NCBI GenBank assembly: GCA_046331175.1
Contig: JAXLRI010000014.1
Location: 62,001-126,000, forward strand
Reading direction: 5' to 3'
Source of the DNA: JAWKIW01 sp046331175
Lineage (GTDB): Bacteria > Actinomycetota > Acidimicrobiia > Acidimicrobiales > Acidimicrobilacustridaceae
Length of the DNA: 64,000 bases
Position 1 is the first letter of the stretch. Every line of letters begins with the position of its first letter. The notes under the pieces were generated by a model. That model did no database searches. It saw only the letters and a program-made list of their open reading frames with translations, and was not told the DNA's origin. Shown in pieces: positions 32,348-41,260 of this stretch. The translations under genes and the position numbers were made by a program.

Positions 32348-33097
32348 CTACCCCGCGGTGCGGTCGGCGAGGCCGGCCAGGATCGACCGGTCGAGGCTGT
32401 CCAGCAGGTCGGGCAGGTCGCCGTAGGTCTCGACCGCCCCGGCGCCCCGCAGCTCCTCGAGGCAGATGCCGCCGGTCCCGAGGCCGATGGCCGGCAGGTC
32501 GGCACGCGTGGCCGCCTCGACGTCGTAGCGGGAGTCGCCCACGACCACGGTCGCCCGCGGGTCGAGGCCGCCCTCGTCCACCGCCAGCGTGAAGAGGTCG
32601 GGGGCGGGCTTGGCGCGGTCGGCGTCGCCGGCGGCGACGGCGTGGGCGATCTCGTCGTCGAGGCCGAGCACCTCGAGGTTCTTGCGGTGGTCGTCGGGCG
32701 ACGCCGAGCTGGCCAGGACCACCCGCAGGCCGAGGTCGCCGGACAGACGGCGGACGAAGTCGGCGGCCCCGGGCAGGGGTGCCAGCATCGACCGGCGCCG
32801 TGCGTAGGCGTCGGCGTGCAGCTCCTCGGCCACCGGCTCGTCACGGCCCAGCAGACGTCGGACCATGTCGTCGCTGCCGCGACCGATCATCCGGTGGATG
32901 TCCGCCATGGGTGGTCGCTCGCCCAGCGTCGCGAAGGCCTCCGCCCAGGCCACGACGTGGAGGTAGTTGGAGTCCAGGAGGGTGCCGTCGACGTCGAGCA
33001 CGACGCCGGGCCGCCGACCCTCGCCCGGGGGAGCGCCGTCCGCACGACCGGACGGCTGCGCCGACGACGAGGGAGCGGCGGCCTCGGCGCCGGTCAC
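32348..33097 (-). CDS. HAD-superfamily hydrolase (phosphoglycolate-phosphatase-like)
   Basis: 249 residues. Motif I VVLDVDGTLLDSNYLH (nucleophile Asp and acid Asp), motif II VVLASSASPDD, motif III lysine in DADRAKPAPDLF, motif IV VVVGDSRYDVEAA. The cap is the small helical C1 type (AWAEAFATLGERPPMADIHRMIGRGSDDMVRRLLG). Substrate is a phosphorylated small metabolite, not specified. It starts with GTG joined to the stop of a 50-residue membrane protein (GTGA). A Pro/Ser-rich N-terminal extension of about 28 residues precedes the domain, so the start may be later. Confidence 0.9.
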   Translation of the reverse strand: MTGAEAAAPSSSAQPSGRADGAPPGEGRRPGVVLDVDGTLLDSNYLHVVAWAEAFATLGERPPMADIHRMIGRGSDDMVRRLLGRDEPVAEELHADAYARRRSMLAPLPGAADFVRRLSGDLGLRVVLASSASPDDHRKNLEVLGLDDEIAHAVAAGDADRAKPAPDLFTLAVDEGGLDPRATVVVGDSRYDVEAATRADLPAIGLGTGGICLEELRGAGAVETYGDLPDLLDSLDRSILAGLADRTAG

Positions 33098-33246
33098 AGG
33101 ACGCGACGGGAGCGCGTGGTGGAGATGGCCGCGAGGATCAGCCCGACGACGCCGATGGCGGCGACGATCCAGCCGATGGTGGCGTTGAGGAAGGCGGCGA
33201 TGAGGATGCCGGCGACGATGACGACGATGGCTGCGCCGATGCTCAT
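33094..33246 (-). CDS. Small two-TM membrane protein
   Basis: 50 residues: IGAAIVVIVAGILIAAFLNATIGWIVAAIGVVGLILAAISTTR, two closely spaced hydrophobic helices with a short turn and a basic tail. AAAGGA ribosome site before the ATG. Stop coupled to the HAD gene by GTGA. Resembles the small actinobacterial DUF6458-like membrane proteins; no function known. Confidence 0.75.
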   Translation of the reverse strand: MSIGAAIVVIVAGILIAAFLNATIGWIVAAIGVVGLILAAISTTRSRRVL

Positions 33247-33442
33247 GGGGGGTCCTTTCGGGTTCGGTGCCGTACTGGTACCCGCTGCCGTGGTGGTGCA
33301 GACGCGAGCGGAGTCGTCGATCTCGCGTCGCCGCTCCGACGCGTCGGGCAGCACGCGTCGAGCAGCCCGAGCGCGACCGGCGGCGACGGATCGTGTCGCC
33401 GAGCCGACCAGGGATGCGGCTGCGCCGGTCGGCCCCGCCCGG

Positions 33443-33775
33443 TCAGCCGTCGCCGGCGCGCTCGTCCGCGCCGTGCTCGGCGGCTTCCTCCAGGTCGAGG
33501 ATCGAGCCCTCGGAGAACAGGTAGGTGCGCAGGTGCCGATCGAGGACGGGGTCGTGGCGGCGCAGCCACTCCAGGGTCATCGCCGCGTGCTCCTTCTCCT
33601 CGTCCCGGTTGTGGGCGAGCACCGCGGCCAGCTCGGGATCGCCGGTGGCGGCGACGCGCTGGTCGTACCAGTCGACCGCCTCCAGCTCCTCCATGATCGA
33701 GCGGATCGCCCGATGTCGGTCGATGACCGCCGCGCCGAGCGCGGCGGGGTCCTCGTGCAGGTGGTCGCTCGCCAT
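33443..33775 (-). CDS. Encapsulated-ferritin-like protein (EncFtn) lacking the encapsulin targeting tail
   Basis: 110-residue helical protein closely following EncFtn, the iron-oxidising cargo of some encapsulin nanocompartments. The ferroxidase and entry residues are all present: IMEELEAVDWYDQR (Glu29, Glu30, Glu32, Trp36) and AHNRDEEKEHAAMTLEWLRRHDP (Glu60, His63), then LRTYLFSEGSILDLEEA. Known EncFtn cargo proteins continue into a C-terminal linker ending in a LGIGSLR-like peptide for loading into the shell; this one stops after a short acidic tail. No encapsulin shell gene lies nearby. It would oxidise Fe(II) to Fe(III) as a free oligomer or with a distantly encoded shell. Divergent to the TNT gene. 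Confidence 0.9.
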   Translation of the reverse strand: MASDHLHEDPAALGAAVIDRHRAIRSIMEELEAVDWYDQRVAATGDPELAAVLAHNRDEEKEHAAMTLEWLRRHDPVLDRHLRTYLFSEGSILDLEEAAEHGADERAGDG

Positions 33776-33949
33776 CGTGGCGCCCCCTACCCGCTCGACC
33801 CCTGACCTGGAACCCGCACCAGGTCGGTGGCGAGCGACCCGAGCATGGGCGAGGTTTCGTGGTCAACAACCCACTGGTAGCGTCCGGCCGACCGCGTTGG
33901 GCGACCAGCCGGGCAACGGACCATCGGTCGGGAGAGGGAACGAACGACG

Positions 33950-35785
33950 ATGAGACGAGCGCGCATCAGCGCCCTGCTGGCCGGCCCCCTGCTGGTGGTG
34001 GCCCTGGCGTCGGCACCGGGCACCGCCGAGGCGACCACGCCCTGCCCGACGATCGCCGACGCCAACGCGTCGGCCAACCCGCCCGGTCCGGCGCTGCAGC
34101 CGTACCTCGAGGGCGACTACCGCCTCGGCCCGGCCAGCCTCGAGGCCGTGGGCCCGGTGAAGGAGATGCTCCAGGGGTACGACCAGCTCGCCGGCGTCTC
34201 GTCCAGCACCTTCCTGGCGTGCTGGTGGCACGGCGCCATCCCCAGCGTCTCGGACCCGGGCTACTGGTACCCGAAGAACGACGGCTTCGCCACGTTCGGC
34301 GGCCAGCCGCTCAAGTACAAGGCCGTCCTGACCACCGGGCAGGTCGTCGACCTCTTCGGCAGCGGCCGCGGCCAGTTCCTGGCGCCCTTCAACACGCCCT
34401 ACGCCCAGCGCGCCCTCCCGCCGACGAACCTCGACACCTTCGACGACCACTACCCGTACAACTTCCACGAGTACGTGGTGCTCAAGCCGTTCGAGGTCGA
34501 GGCCGGCCCCATCGCCGACTGGTTCGGCCAGCCCGGCCTCGGCACGCAGTACTTCACCGACAAGACGGTCGCGCCGGGCCTGCCGGCCAACCCGCACGTC
34601 AACAACCTCGTCGACGCCGGGTACCTGGCCCAGATCACGCCGATCCCGCTGCGCTTCCACCCGCTCGACCCCACCCGCATCATCGACTCCCGACCCGGCG
34701 GCGTCGGCCCCTTCACCACGCCGTGGGGCCCCGGTCAGACCCGTGACATCACCGTCGCCGGCAACGCCGGCGTGCCGGCCAACGCCGAGGCCGTGATCCT
34801 CAACGTGACGGTCACCGACACCACGGCCCCGTCGTTCCTCTCGGTGTGGCCCGCCGGCTCGACCCAGCCGAACGTGTCGAGCCTCAACTGGGTGAAGGGC
34901 CAGACGATCGCCAACTCGGTCACGACGAAGCTGGCGCTGGCGCCCAACGCCGGCAAGCTGTCGATCTTCAACGCCAGCGGCACCGCCGACGTGATCGTCG
35001 ACGTGGCGGGCTACTACGTGGCCGACCACACCGCCGAGGGCTTCACCCCGCTCCCCCCGACGCGCATCGAGGACTCGCGCCCGCCGGGCATCGGCGGCTT
35101 CGACACGCCGTGGGGTCCCGGGGAGACCCGGGACATCAGCGTGCCGGGCCTGCCCATCGACGCCACCGCCGCCGTGGTCAACGTGACGGTCACCGACACC
35201 AGCGCCGACTCCCACCTGACCATCTGGCCGTTCGGCGGCACCCAGCCGGTGGCCTCGACGCTCAACTGGTCGGCCGGCCAGACGATCGCCAACGGGGCGA
35301 CCGTGAAGCTCGGCGCCGACCACAAGCTGTCGATCCGGAACTCGTCGGGCACCGCCGACGTCATCGTCGACCTGGTCGGCTACTACCGGACCCAGGGGGC
35401 CCAGAGCTTCTACGCCGTGCCGCCCACCCGCGTCGAGGACTCCCGTGCGTCCGGACCCCCGGTGGGCCCCTACTCCACGCCGTGGACCGCCGGCCTGAAC
35501 CGCCCCGTGCCGCTCGCCAGCCCCACCTCCGCGGGCACGGCGCTGGTCCCGAGCTGGGCCACGTCGGTGGTGACCAACGTGACGGTGACCAACACGACGG
35601 CGGCGTCGTTCCTCACGATCTACCCGACGGGCGAGGCCCAGCCGCTGGTCTCCACGCTCAACTGGGTGCCGGGCCAGACCATCGCCAACGGGACGACGAC
35701 GTCGCTCGCGGCGCTGCAGTCGACCGTCTACAACAGCGCCGGCCAGACCGACGTGATCATGGACGTCTCCGGCTGGTTCGCCTGA
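33950..35785 (+). CDS. Secreted TNT-domain (NAD-glycohydrolase-like) protein with three C-terminal repeat domains
   Basis: 611 residues. Sec signal peptide to about residue 28 (LLAGPLLVVALASAPGTAEA). Residues about 54-212 match the tuberculosis necrotizing toxin (TNT/DUF4237) domain of CpnT: YWYPKNDGFATFGGQ, VVDLFGSGRGQFLAPFNTPYAQRALPP, NFHEYVVLKPFEVEAGPIADWFGQPGLGTQYF. His173 and Gln200 are, by my recollection of the family, at the positions of the catalytic His/Gln pair. Residues 237-611 are three repeats of a roughly 125-residue beta domain (DPTRIIDSRP...TPWGPGQTRDI...LNVTVT...GTADVIVDVAGYY). No immunity gene is adjacent. Expected to be surface-bound or released. Confidence 0.87.
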   Translation: MRRARISALLAGPLLVVALASAPGTAEATTPCPTIADANASANPPGPALQPYLEGDYRLGPASLEAVGPVKEMLQGYDQLAGVSSSTFLACWWHGAIPSVSDPGYWYPKNDGFATFGGQPLKYKAVLTTGQVVDLFGSGRGQFLAPFNTPYAQRALPPTNLDTFDDHYPYNFHEYVVLKPFEVEAGPIADWFGQPGLGTQYFTDKTVAPGLPANPHVNNLVDAGYLAQITPIPLRFHPLDPTRIIDSRPGGVGPFTTPWGPGQTRDITVAGNAGVPANAEAVILNVTVTDTTAPSFLSVWPAGSTQPNVSSLNWVKGQTIANSVTTKLALAPNAGKLSIFNASGTADVIVDVAGYYVADHTAEGFTPLPPTRIEDSRPPGIGGFDTPWGPGETRDISVPGLPIDATAAVVNVTVTDTSADSHLTIWPFGGTQPVASTLNWSAGQTIANGATVKLGADHKLSIRNSSGTADVIVDLVGYYRTQGAQSFYAVPPTRVEDSRASGPPVGPYSTPWTAGLNRPVPLASPTSAGTALVPSWATSVVTNVTVTNTTAASFLTIYPTGEAQPLVSTLNWVPGQTIANGTTTSLAALQSTVYNSAGQTDVIMDVSGWFA

Positions 35786-35837
35786 TCCGATCGCTCGACG
35801 CCTCGGTCGGCGCGCCCCGCCGACCGAGGCCGGTCGA

Positions 35838-37331
35838 TCAGCAGCTGAGCGTGGTGCCCTTCAACGTGCACGGCTTGTCGAGCGACTGGCCGTTGCGGCC
35901 GTAGTAGTCGAGCACCCACGAGCCGCTGCTGTCGCGCAGCACGGCGTAGCCGAACTCCGACAGCGTCTTGCTCGAGGCGACCTCCTCGCCGTCGACCTTC
36001 TTGCCGACGACCTTGGCGTCGTCGACCGCGCTGTCGAGCTCGGTGCCCGACGAGCCGACCACGACCTGGGGCTGGCGCTTGCTCGCCGGTGCGAAGTCGA
36101 TCCGCTGGTAGAGGTGGACGTGACCCGACAGCACCAGCTTGAGGTGCTCGTCGAGCTTCGAGCCGGTGGCGGTGTCGAGGGTGCGGTTGGCCGACGAGAC
36201 CTCGGTCTGGCCGGCGCTCGTGACGGCCCAGAGGGGCTGGTGCGTCAGGAACAGTGACTCCGGCGACTCCTTGGCCAGCGTCTCGTTGACCGCCTTGAAC
36301 TGGGGCTCGTACTTCTTGACCTGCTCCTGGTCGACCTTCTGCCCCTCCTCGTCGGCGAAGGACGAGTCGAACAGGACGAGGCCGAGCTTGCCGGCGCGGA
36401 TCGAGACGGGATCGGAGTAGTCCGAGCAGGAGTCGTCGCTGCGCAGCTCGGTGGCCTGGTACCGGAACCAGATCTTCCCGGACCGTGCGCACGTCTCGTG
36501 GTTGCCCCGCACCATGACGATGGGCGCCTCGGCCAGGAGCGCCGAGGCGGGGTGGAAGAAGTCGGCGACCAGGCAGCCCCAGGTGTGGTCGTCCTTCGTG
36601 TCGCAACCGGTCACCGGCGAGACCTGCGGGTCCGAGCGGTAGATGTAGTCGCCCGTGTGGATCACGAGGTCGGGCTTGGTGGCGGCGGCCGAGTCCGCGA
36701 CCGGTTGGAACGGCCACTGGTTCTTGCAGTCCTGCGAGGTGCCCTGCTGGACGGTCCGGCACCCGGTGTCGCCGATGACGACGATCCGCGCCGGTCCCGA
36801 CGCCGTCGACCCCTCCTTGCGCCAGGCCGGGATCGGCACCTTGGCGCTGGGCTTGACCGGCGTCTTCGAGTCGACGACCGCCTCGGCGGCGCCGTCTTCG
36901 AGCTTGAGGCGGCACATCGACGTCGCCGCGTGCGGCGGCGTCGGCTTGCTCACCTGCTCCATGCGCTCGGCGGTGGTCTTGGCGGCCTTGGTGACCTTCA
37001 CGTCGGGGCAGGTCGCCTCCGGGGTCGCCACCCGGATCTCGGTCCCCTTGTCGGTGAGCTGGGTCCACGCCCACGCGTCGGTGGGCGAGGGCCCCGGGTT
37101 GGCCTGGGCCCCCTCGACGGTCGAGGAGGGCGTGGTTCCCGAGCCGGCCGACGAGCCGTTCGACGTCGCGGTCGAGCCGGCGCGCCCCGGTTCGGGCGCT
37201 CGGCTGGTCGCGGTGGAGCTCGAGCCGCCGGCGCTGCTCGTGCTGGTGGCCGGGGAGCAGGCGCCGGCGAGCACGAGGAGCGCCGCCAGGCCCGCGACAG
37301 AGAGGGACGTCGCCGTCCGCCGTCGGTTCAT
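35838..37331 (-). CDS. Metallophosphoesterase lipoprotein (purple acid phosphatase-like)
   Basis: 497 residues. Lipoprotein signal with lipobox LVLAGAC, then a long Ser/Thr/Gly linker. The calcineurin-like phosphoesterase motifs are in order: GDTGC (metal site 1), GDYIYR, MVRGNHETC (GNHE), LTHQPLW and SGHVHLYQR (GHVH). Asp, Asn and His ligands are thus all present. The arrangement matches extracytoplasmic purple-acid-phosphatase-like enzymes that release phosphate from organic esters. Many Cys residues (for example GCRTVQQGTSQDC) may form disulfides. It converges on the TNT gene. Confidence 0.9.
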   Translation of the reverse strand: MNRRRTATSLSVAGLAALLVLAGACSPATSTSSAGGSSSTATSRAPEPGRAGSTATSNGSSAGSGTTPSSTVEGAQANPGPSPTDAWAWTQLTDKGTEIRVATPEATCPDVKVTKAAKTTAERMEQVSKPTPPHAATSMCRLKLEDGAAEAVVDSKTPVKPSAKVPIPAWRKEGSTASGPARIVVIGDTGCRTVQQGTSQDCKNQWPFQPVADSAAATKPDLVIHTGDYIYRSDPQVSPVTGCDTKDDHTWGCLVADFFHPASALLAEAPIVMVRGNHETCARSGKIWFRYQATELRSDDSCSDYSDPVSIRAGKLGLVLFDSSFADEEGQKVDQEQVKKYEPQFKAVNETLAKESPESLFLTHQPLWAVTSAGQTEVSSANRTLDTATGSKLDEHLKLVLSGHVHLYQRIDFAPASKRQPQVVVGSSGTELDSAVDDAKVVGKKVDGEEVASSKTLSEFGYAVLRDSSGSWVLDYYGRNGQSLDKPCTLKGTTLSC

Positions 37332-37444
37332 CGGCGCTGAACGTAGTTCAGGCACCTCCGCAGCGACCGGTCGGGCGGCCCGCCGACCCGCGTGCCGGCG
37401 CCGCCCCCGGCCCGCGAGCGGGTCCGACCGGTACGCTGCAGGTC

Positions 37445-39982
37445 TTGCCTTCTCCCGCGCGGCCACGGATCAGCCGATCCATCCTGGCCGCCCTCCTGTT
37501 CGGAGCCGCCAGCGTGGGGCTGCTGGCGACGGCGATCTCGGCCGAGCGAACGGCAGCCCAGGCCCGCACGCAGGACGACGAAGCGGCGGCCGCGGCCGCC
37601 GCCGCCCTTCGGGAGGAGCTCACGACCACCCGCTCGTCGTTCTCCGGCGTCGACGCGCTCGCGGTCGACGGCGAGGTGTCCGCCGACGAGTTCACCGCCT
37701 TCGGCAGCGACGTGGTCCGGGCCAGCGGACTCGAGGCGGTGGCGTACTCCCGGCCCGTGGCCGAGGCCGACCGCGGGTCCTGGGAGAGCCAGACCGGACT
37801 CCCCCTCAAGCAGGCCGACGGCAGCGGCGGCCTGCGCCCCGCCGACGCGCGGGCCGACCACGTCGCCGTCGTGTTCACCGTCCCGGCCAACGAGTCGACC
37901 ACCGCGCTCCGCGGCCTCGACCTGCTCGGCGATCCCGTCCGGGCGGCGGGGGTGACCGGCGCCGGCGGCGCCGACACCACGGTCATGGTCGCCCCCATCC
38001 GCCTGGCCAGCAGTGGGAAGCCGGGCCTGTTCGTGGTGCGGGCCGTGCGCGACCGCAGCGGCCGGGCCATCGGCTTCGTGTCGAGCGGCATGAGCCTCGA
38101 CGGGCCGATCGATCGCATCCGTCGGGCCTCGCGCATCGACCAGGTCCAGGTGGCGGTCGACGGCCTGGTGATGGCGGGCACCGCCCCGGGTCCGGCCACC
38201 TCCTCGTTCCAGCTGGAGGGCCGCACCTTCGCCGTGAGCGCCGGCAGCGGTCGAGCAGCCGGCTGGGCGCTGCCCTTCGCGCTGGGCACGGCCACAGTCG
38301 CGCTCTTCGGCGGCGGGCTGGCCACCACCCGGCTCGAGCGCCGGGACCGGCGACGGCGGGAGCGCGGCCACGAGCGGGCCGTCCGCTTGCGCGAGCTGGC
38401 CGAGGCGCTCGCCGGCACCTCCTCGACCCTGGCCGTGATGCGCATCGTCGCCGACCAGGCCGGTGCGGTCATGGGCGCCTCCCACACCGACGTCGGGCGA
38501 CCCTCGCCCACCGATGCGATCACGCTCGAGGTCGTCCACCACGCCGCCGCGGACCGAGACCTCGCCGAGCGCCTCACCCGGCAGGACGTCGACGCCCCGC
38601 TCCCCCTGACCGACTGCGCACGATCCGGCGCCACGATCTGCGTCCGCGACCCCGTCGACCACCGGGCCCGCTACCCCACCACGGCCGACGAGGTGGCGGC
38701 GATGGGCATCCGAGCGATCCTCTGCGTGCCGCTGGGCCTCGGCACCGACCGCAGCGTCGGCGTCATCGGCTTCGCCTTCGACCACCCGCTCGACGACCAC
38801 CAGGTCGACGAGCTGACGACCGTCGGCGACCTCGTGAGCCAGATGACAGGCCGCGCGTACGAGCGCGCCGCGGTGCGCGAGATCGTCGAGGCACGGGTCC
38901 AGCACCTCAGCGAGCTCACCCACGCCCTGACCACGGCCACCACGGTCGACGAGGTCGAGCGGGCCGTCGCCGAGCTGCTCCCGCCCGTGCTCGAGCTGGT
39001 CGACGCCGCCGTCGGGGTCGCCACGGGCGACGCCACGGGCAACGCCACGGGCGACGACGCCACGGGCGACGACGACGCCGGCGGCCGCGGGAGCGGCGGC
39101 GACCGCACGGCGACGGTCGTGCGCACCTACCCGTCGACGACCCCCGGCGATCCGGGCCTGCACCTGCGGGTCGGGGCCGAGCGGATCTGGACGCCGACCG
39201 ACGAGCGCCTCGCCGAGACCGTGGCCGACCTCACGGAGGCCGCGCTGAGCCGGGCCCGCCTGCACGACGAGCAGCACGCCGTGCTCGTGCGCTTCCAGGA
39301 GACGCTGCTGACGGCGCCGGCCCACGTCGACGGCTTCGACGTCGCCGTGGGGTACCAGCCGGCGCTCGGGGCCATCGGCATGGGCGGCGACTGGTACTCC
39401 GTGATCGACGCGCCCGGCCGCGTCTGCGCCGTGGTCGGCGACGTCGTCGGGCACGGTCCGGCCGCCATCGCCGTCATGGCCGAGGTGAAGACCATCCTGC
39501 GCCACCTCCTCTCGGGCGGGACGTCGATCGGTGACGCGCTCGACGAGGCCGATCGGTCCCTTCGGCGACGCGAGACCTTCGCCTCGGCCACCATCGTCGA
39601 GATCGACAAGGAGCACGCGGTGCTGCGCTACGTCAACGCCGGCCACCCACCGGCCCTGCTCGTGACGACGGAGGGCACGGTCCGCCTCGACCACCGGCAC
39701 CGCCCGTGGCTCGGCATGGCGCCGTCTCGCGTCGCGCCGCCCAGCACCGTCACGTTCTGCCCTGGCGACGCGCTCGTCCTCTACACCGACGGCCTGGTCG
39801 AGCAGCGCGACGAGGTCATCGACGTCGGCATCGACCGGCTGGCCGACGCCATCGACGTGCAGGCCTCGGCGGCGGCGATCGTCGACACCGTCCTGGCCGA
39901 CCACGCCGAGCGGCGCACCCGCACGACCGTCGACGACGACATCGCCGTGGTCACCGTCCGCCGCCTGGCCGACGCCGGCTGA
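37445..39982 (+). CDS. Membrane sensor PP2C (SpoIIE-type) phosphatase: CHASE-like, two GAF, PP2C
   Basis: 845 residues beginning at TTG. TM1 at about 10-28, an extracytoplasmic CHASE-like region (about 45-250; SADEFTAFGSDVVRASGLEAVAYSRPV), TM2 near 275-295, GAF at about 310-475, and a shorter, degenerate GAF with an inserted Gly-Asp-Ala-Thr repeat near 520. The C-terminal SpoIIE/PP2C domain (about 620-845) has MGGDWYSV, VVGDVVGHG, LYTDGLVEQ and DDDIAVV, the four Asp-bearing metal motifs. It would dephosphorylate a STAS-type antagonist, possibly the one encoded at 23.4 kb. No RsbW-like domain is attached. Confidence 0.9.
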   Translation: MPSPARPRISRSILAALLFGAASVGLLATAISAERTAAQARTQDDEAAAAAAAALREELTTTRSSFSGVDALAVDGEVSADEFTAFGSDVVRASGLEAVAYSRPVAEADRGSWESQTGLPLKQADGSGGLRPADARADHVAVVFTVPANESTTALRGLDLLGDPVRAAGVTGAGGADTTVMVAPIRLASSGKPGLFVVRAVRDRSGRAIGFVSSGMSLDGPIDRIRRASRIDQVQVAVDGLVMAGTAPGPATSSFQLEGRTFAVSAGSGRAAGWALPFALGTATVALFGGGLATTRLERRDRRRRERGHERAVRLRELAEALAGTSSTLAVMRIVADQAGAVMGASHTDVGRPSPTDAITLEVVHHAAADRDLAERLTRQDVDAPLPLTDCARSGATICVRDPVDHRARYPTTADEVAAMGIRAILCVPLGLGTDRSVGVIGFAFDHPLDDHQVDELTTVGDLVSQMTGRAYERAAVREIVEARVQHLSELTHALTTATTVDEVERAVAELLPPVLELVDAAVGVATGDATGNATGDDATGDDDAGGRGSGGDRTATVVRTYPSTTPGDPGLHLRVGAERIWTPTDERLAETVADLTEAALSRARLHDEQHAVLVRFQETLLTAPAHVDGFDVAVGYQPALGAIGMGGDWYSVIDAPGRVCAVVGDVVGHGPAAIAVMAEVKTILRHLLSGGTSIGDALDEADRSLRRRETFASATIVEIDKEHAVLRYVNAGHPPALLVTTEGTVRLDHRHRPWLGMAPSRVAPPSTVTFCPGDALVLYTDGLVEQRDEVIDVGIDRLADAIDVQASAAAIVDTVLADHAERRTRTTVDDDIAVVTVRRLADAG

Positions 39983-40046
39983 CCCACGGACCGCCGGGGC
40001 CACGGCTCCGACGACGAGCACACCAGGCGCCCCTAGGATCGGCGCC

Positions 40047-41210
40047 ATGGCGGTCCCCGAGGCGACCATCCCGGTGACGATGGGCTTCGTGCCCGAGTCG
40101 CTGGCCGTGCCCGACGACGAGCACCCGGGTCTGCGGCGGGCCGGTCCCCGCGCCTCGGCGCCCTACGCCCGGGACGGCCTCGAGCGGCACGAGTGCGCGG
40201 CCGTCGACGCCACCCAGGCCGAGCTGGCCCGACCCGACCTGCTCCAGCTCGGCTTCGACGTGGTCGACCTGTCGGGCCTCGCCGCCGTGCAGGAGGCGTG
40301 TCGACGGGTGCTCGACGACGGCGCGGTGTCCGACGACGACGCCGCCGCCATCCGATCGGCCCTGACCGGCTCCGTCCTGCACAGCGAGGGCGGCCACACC
40401 CTCACCGTGGTGTACCTGGCCGACGAGGGCTTCATCATGCGCAAGGCCGGGCCCAACGCCATGGCGGTCGTCGGGCCCCGGTCGAGCGGGATGAACGACC
40501 ACGGCGGCGCCACGTCGGTCCACGCCGACCAGGACGTGTTCGGCACGCCCCTCACCCAGCTCATGGACAGTCGGGCCCCCGAGCTGTTCCGCCACGACTC
40601 CCCCGACGGCCGCAACGACGACGCCGCCCTCATGCTCGTCAACCTCTGGATCCCGCTGCAGCAGATCACCCAACCGCTCGTGCTGGCCGACGGTCGCAGC
40701 CTCGATCGTCGTCGCCACCAGCTGCGCTACGGCCTGGCCACCCAGAGCTTCCTCGAGCGCGACGACGACATGGCCGTGAACGACATCTGGACCTTCCTGC
40801 ACGATCCGGGTCAGCAGTGGCACCTGCGGTCCGACATGGATCACCGACGCGCCTACGTGTTCGACACCCTGAGCACCGCCCACAGCGCCGGCACGCTCCC
40901 GGGGGAGGCCGTCGCCGAGCACTGGTACCGCACCCTCGAGGCCGCCGAGGCCGCCGTCGAGCGGGGCGACGCCACCCGGTTGGTCGAGGGCCTCTCGTCA
41001 CCCGAGCCCCCGGGCCTGCCGCCCGAGACGCCACCGGCGCTGCGCCGGGCCGTCGACGCCATGGCCGCCGTGGCCGACGAGGCGTCGGGCGATCCCGCCC
41101 TCACGTGTGGCGACGGCGCCGCCGACTGGCTCGACCGCTCGCGCCGCGCCCGCCGCCGGGTGGTGCGCATGTCGCTCGAGATGCGCGTCGTGGTGTCCAT
41201 CGACGCGTAG
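40047..41210 (+). CDS. CmcJ/NvfI-type Fe(II)/2-oxoglutarate oxygenase-like protein
   Basis: 387 residues with the CmcJ/CTB9/GA4-desaturase pattern: YLADEGFIMRKAGPNAMAVV, the metal-binding H-x-D in SVHADQDVFGTPL (His159, Asp161), the family segment ALMLVNLWIPLQQITQPLVLADGRSLD (in family members NLWRPL...PLALCD), and a distal His279 in AYVFDTLSTAHS. These could form the 2-His-1-carboxylate iron site. Such enzymes hydroxylate or desaturate small molecules in secondary metabolism. No biosynthetic cluster adjoins it, so the substrate is unknown. ATG start; moderate confidence in family. Confidence 0.72.
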   Translation: MAVPEATIPVTMGFVPESLAVPDDEHPGLRRAGPRASAPYARDGLERHECAAVDATQAELARPDLLQLGFDVVDLSGLAAVQEACRRVLDDGAVSDDDAAAIRSALTGSVLHSEGGHTLTVVYLADEGFIMRKAGPNAMAVVGPRSSGMNDHGGATSVHADQDVFGTPLTQLMDSRAPELFRHDSPDGRNDDAALMLVNLWIPLQQITQPLVLADGRSLDRRRHQLRYGLATQSFLERDDDMAVNDIWTFLHDPGQQWHLRSDMDHRRAYVFDTLSTAHSAGTLPGEAVAEHWYRTLEAAEAAVERGDATRLVEGLSSPEPPGLPPETPPALRRAVDAMAAVADEASGDPALTCGDGAADWLDRSRRARRRVVRMSLEMRVVVSIDA

Positions 41211-41260
41211 GCGTCGGCGCGTACGCTGCGGCCCGGCGGATCGAGAGGGAGGGCCAAGCC

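Noticed and set aside
37328..40069. Minus-strand frame of about 900 codons opposite the PP2C phosphatase
   Set aside because: Gly/Val/Arg-rich antisense artefact; the plus-strand gene has complete CHASE-GAF-PP2C motifs.
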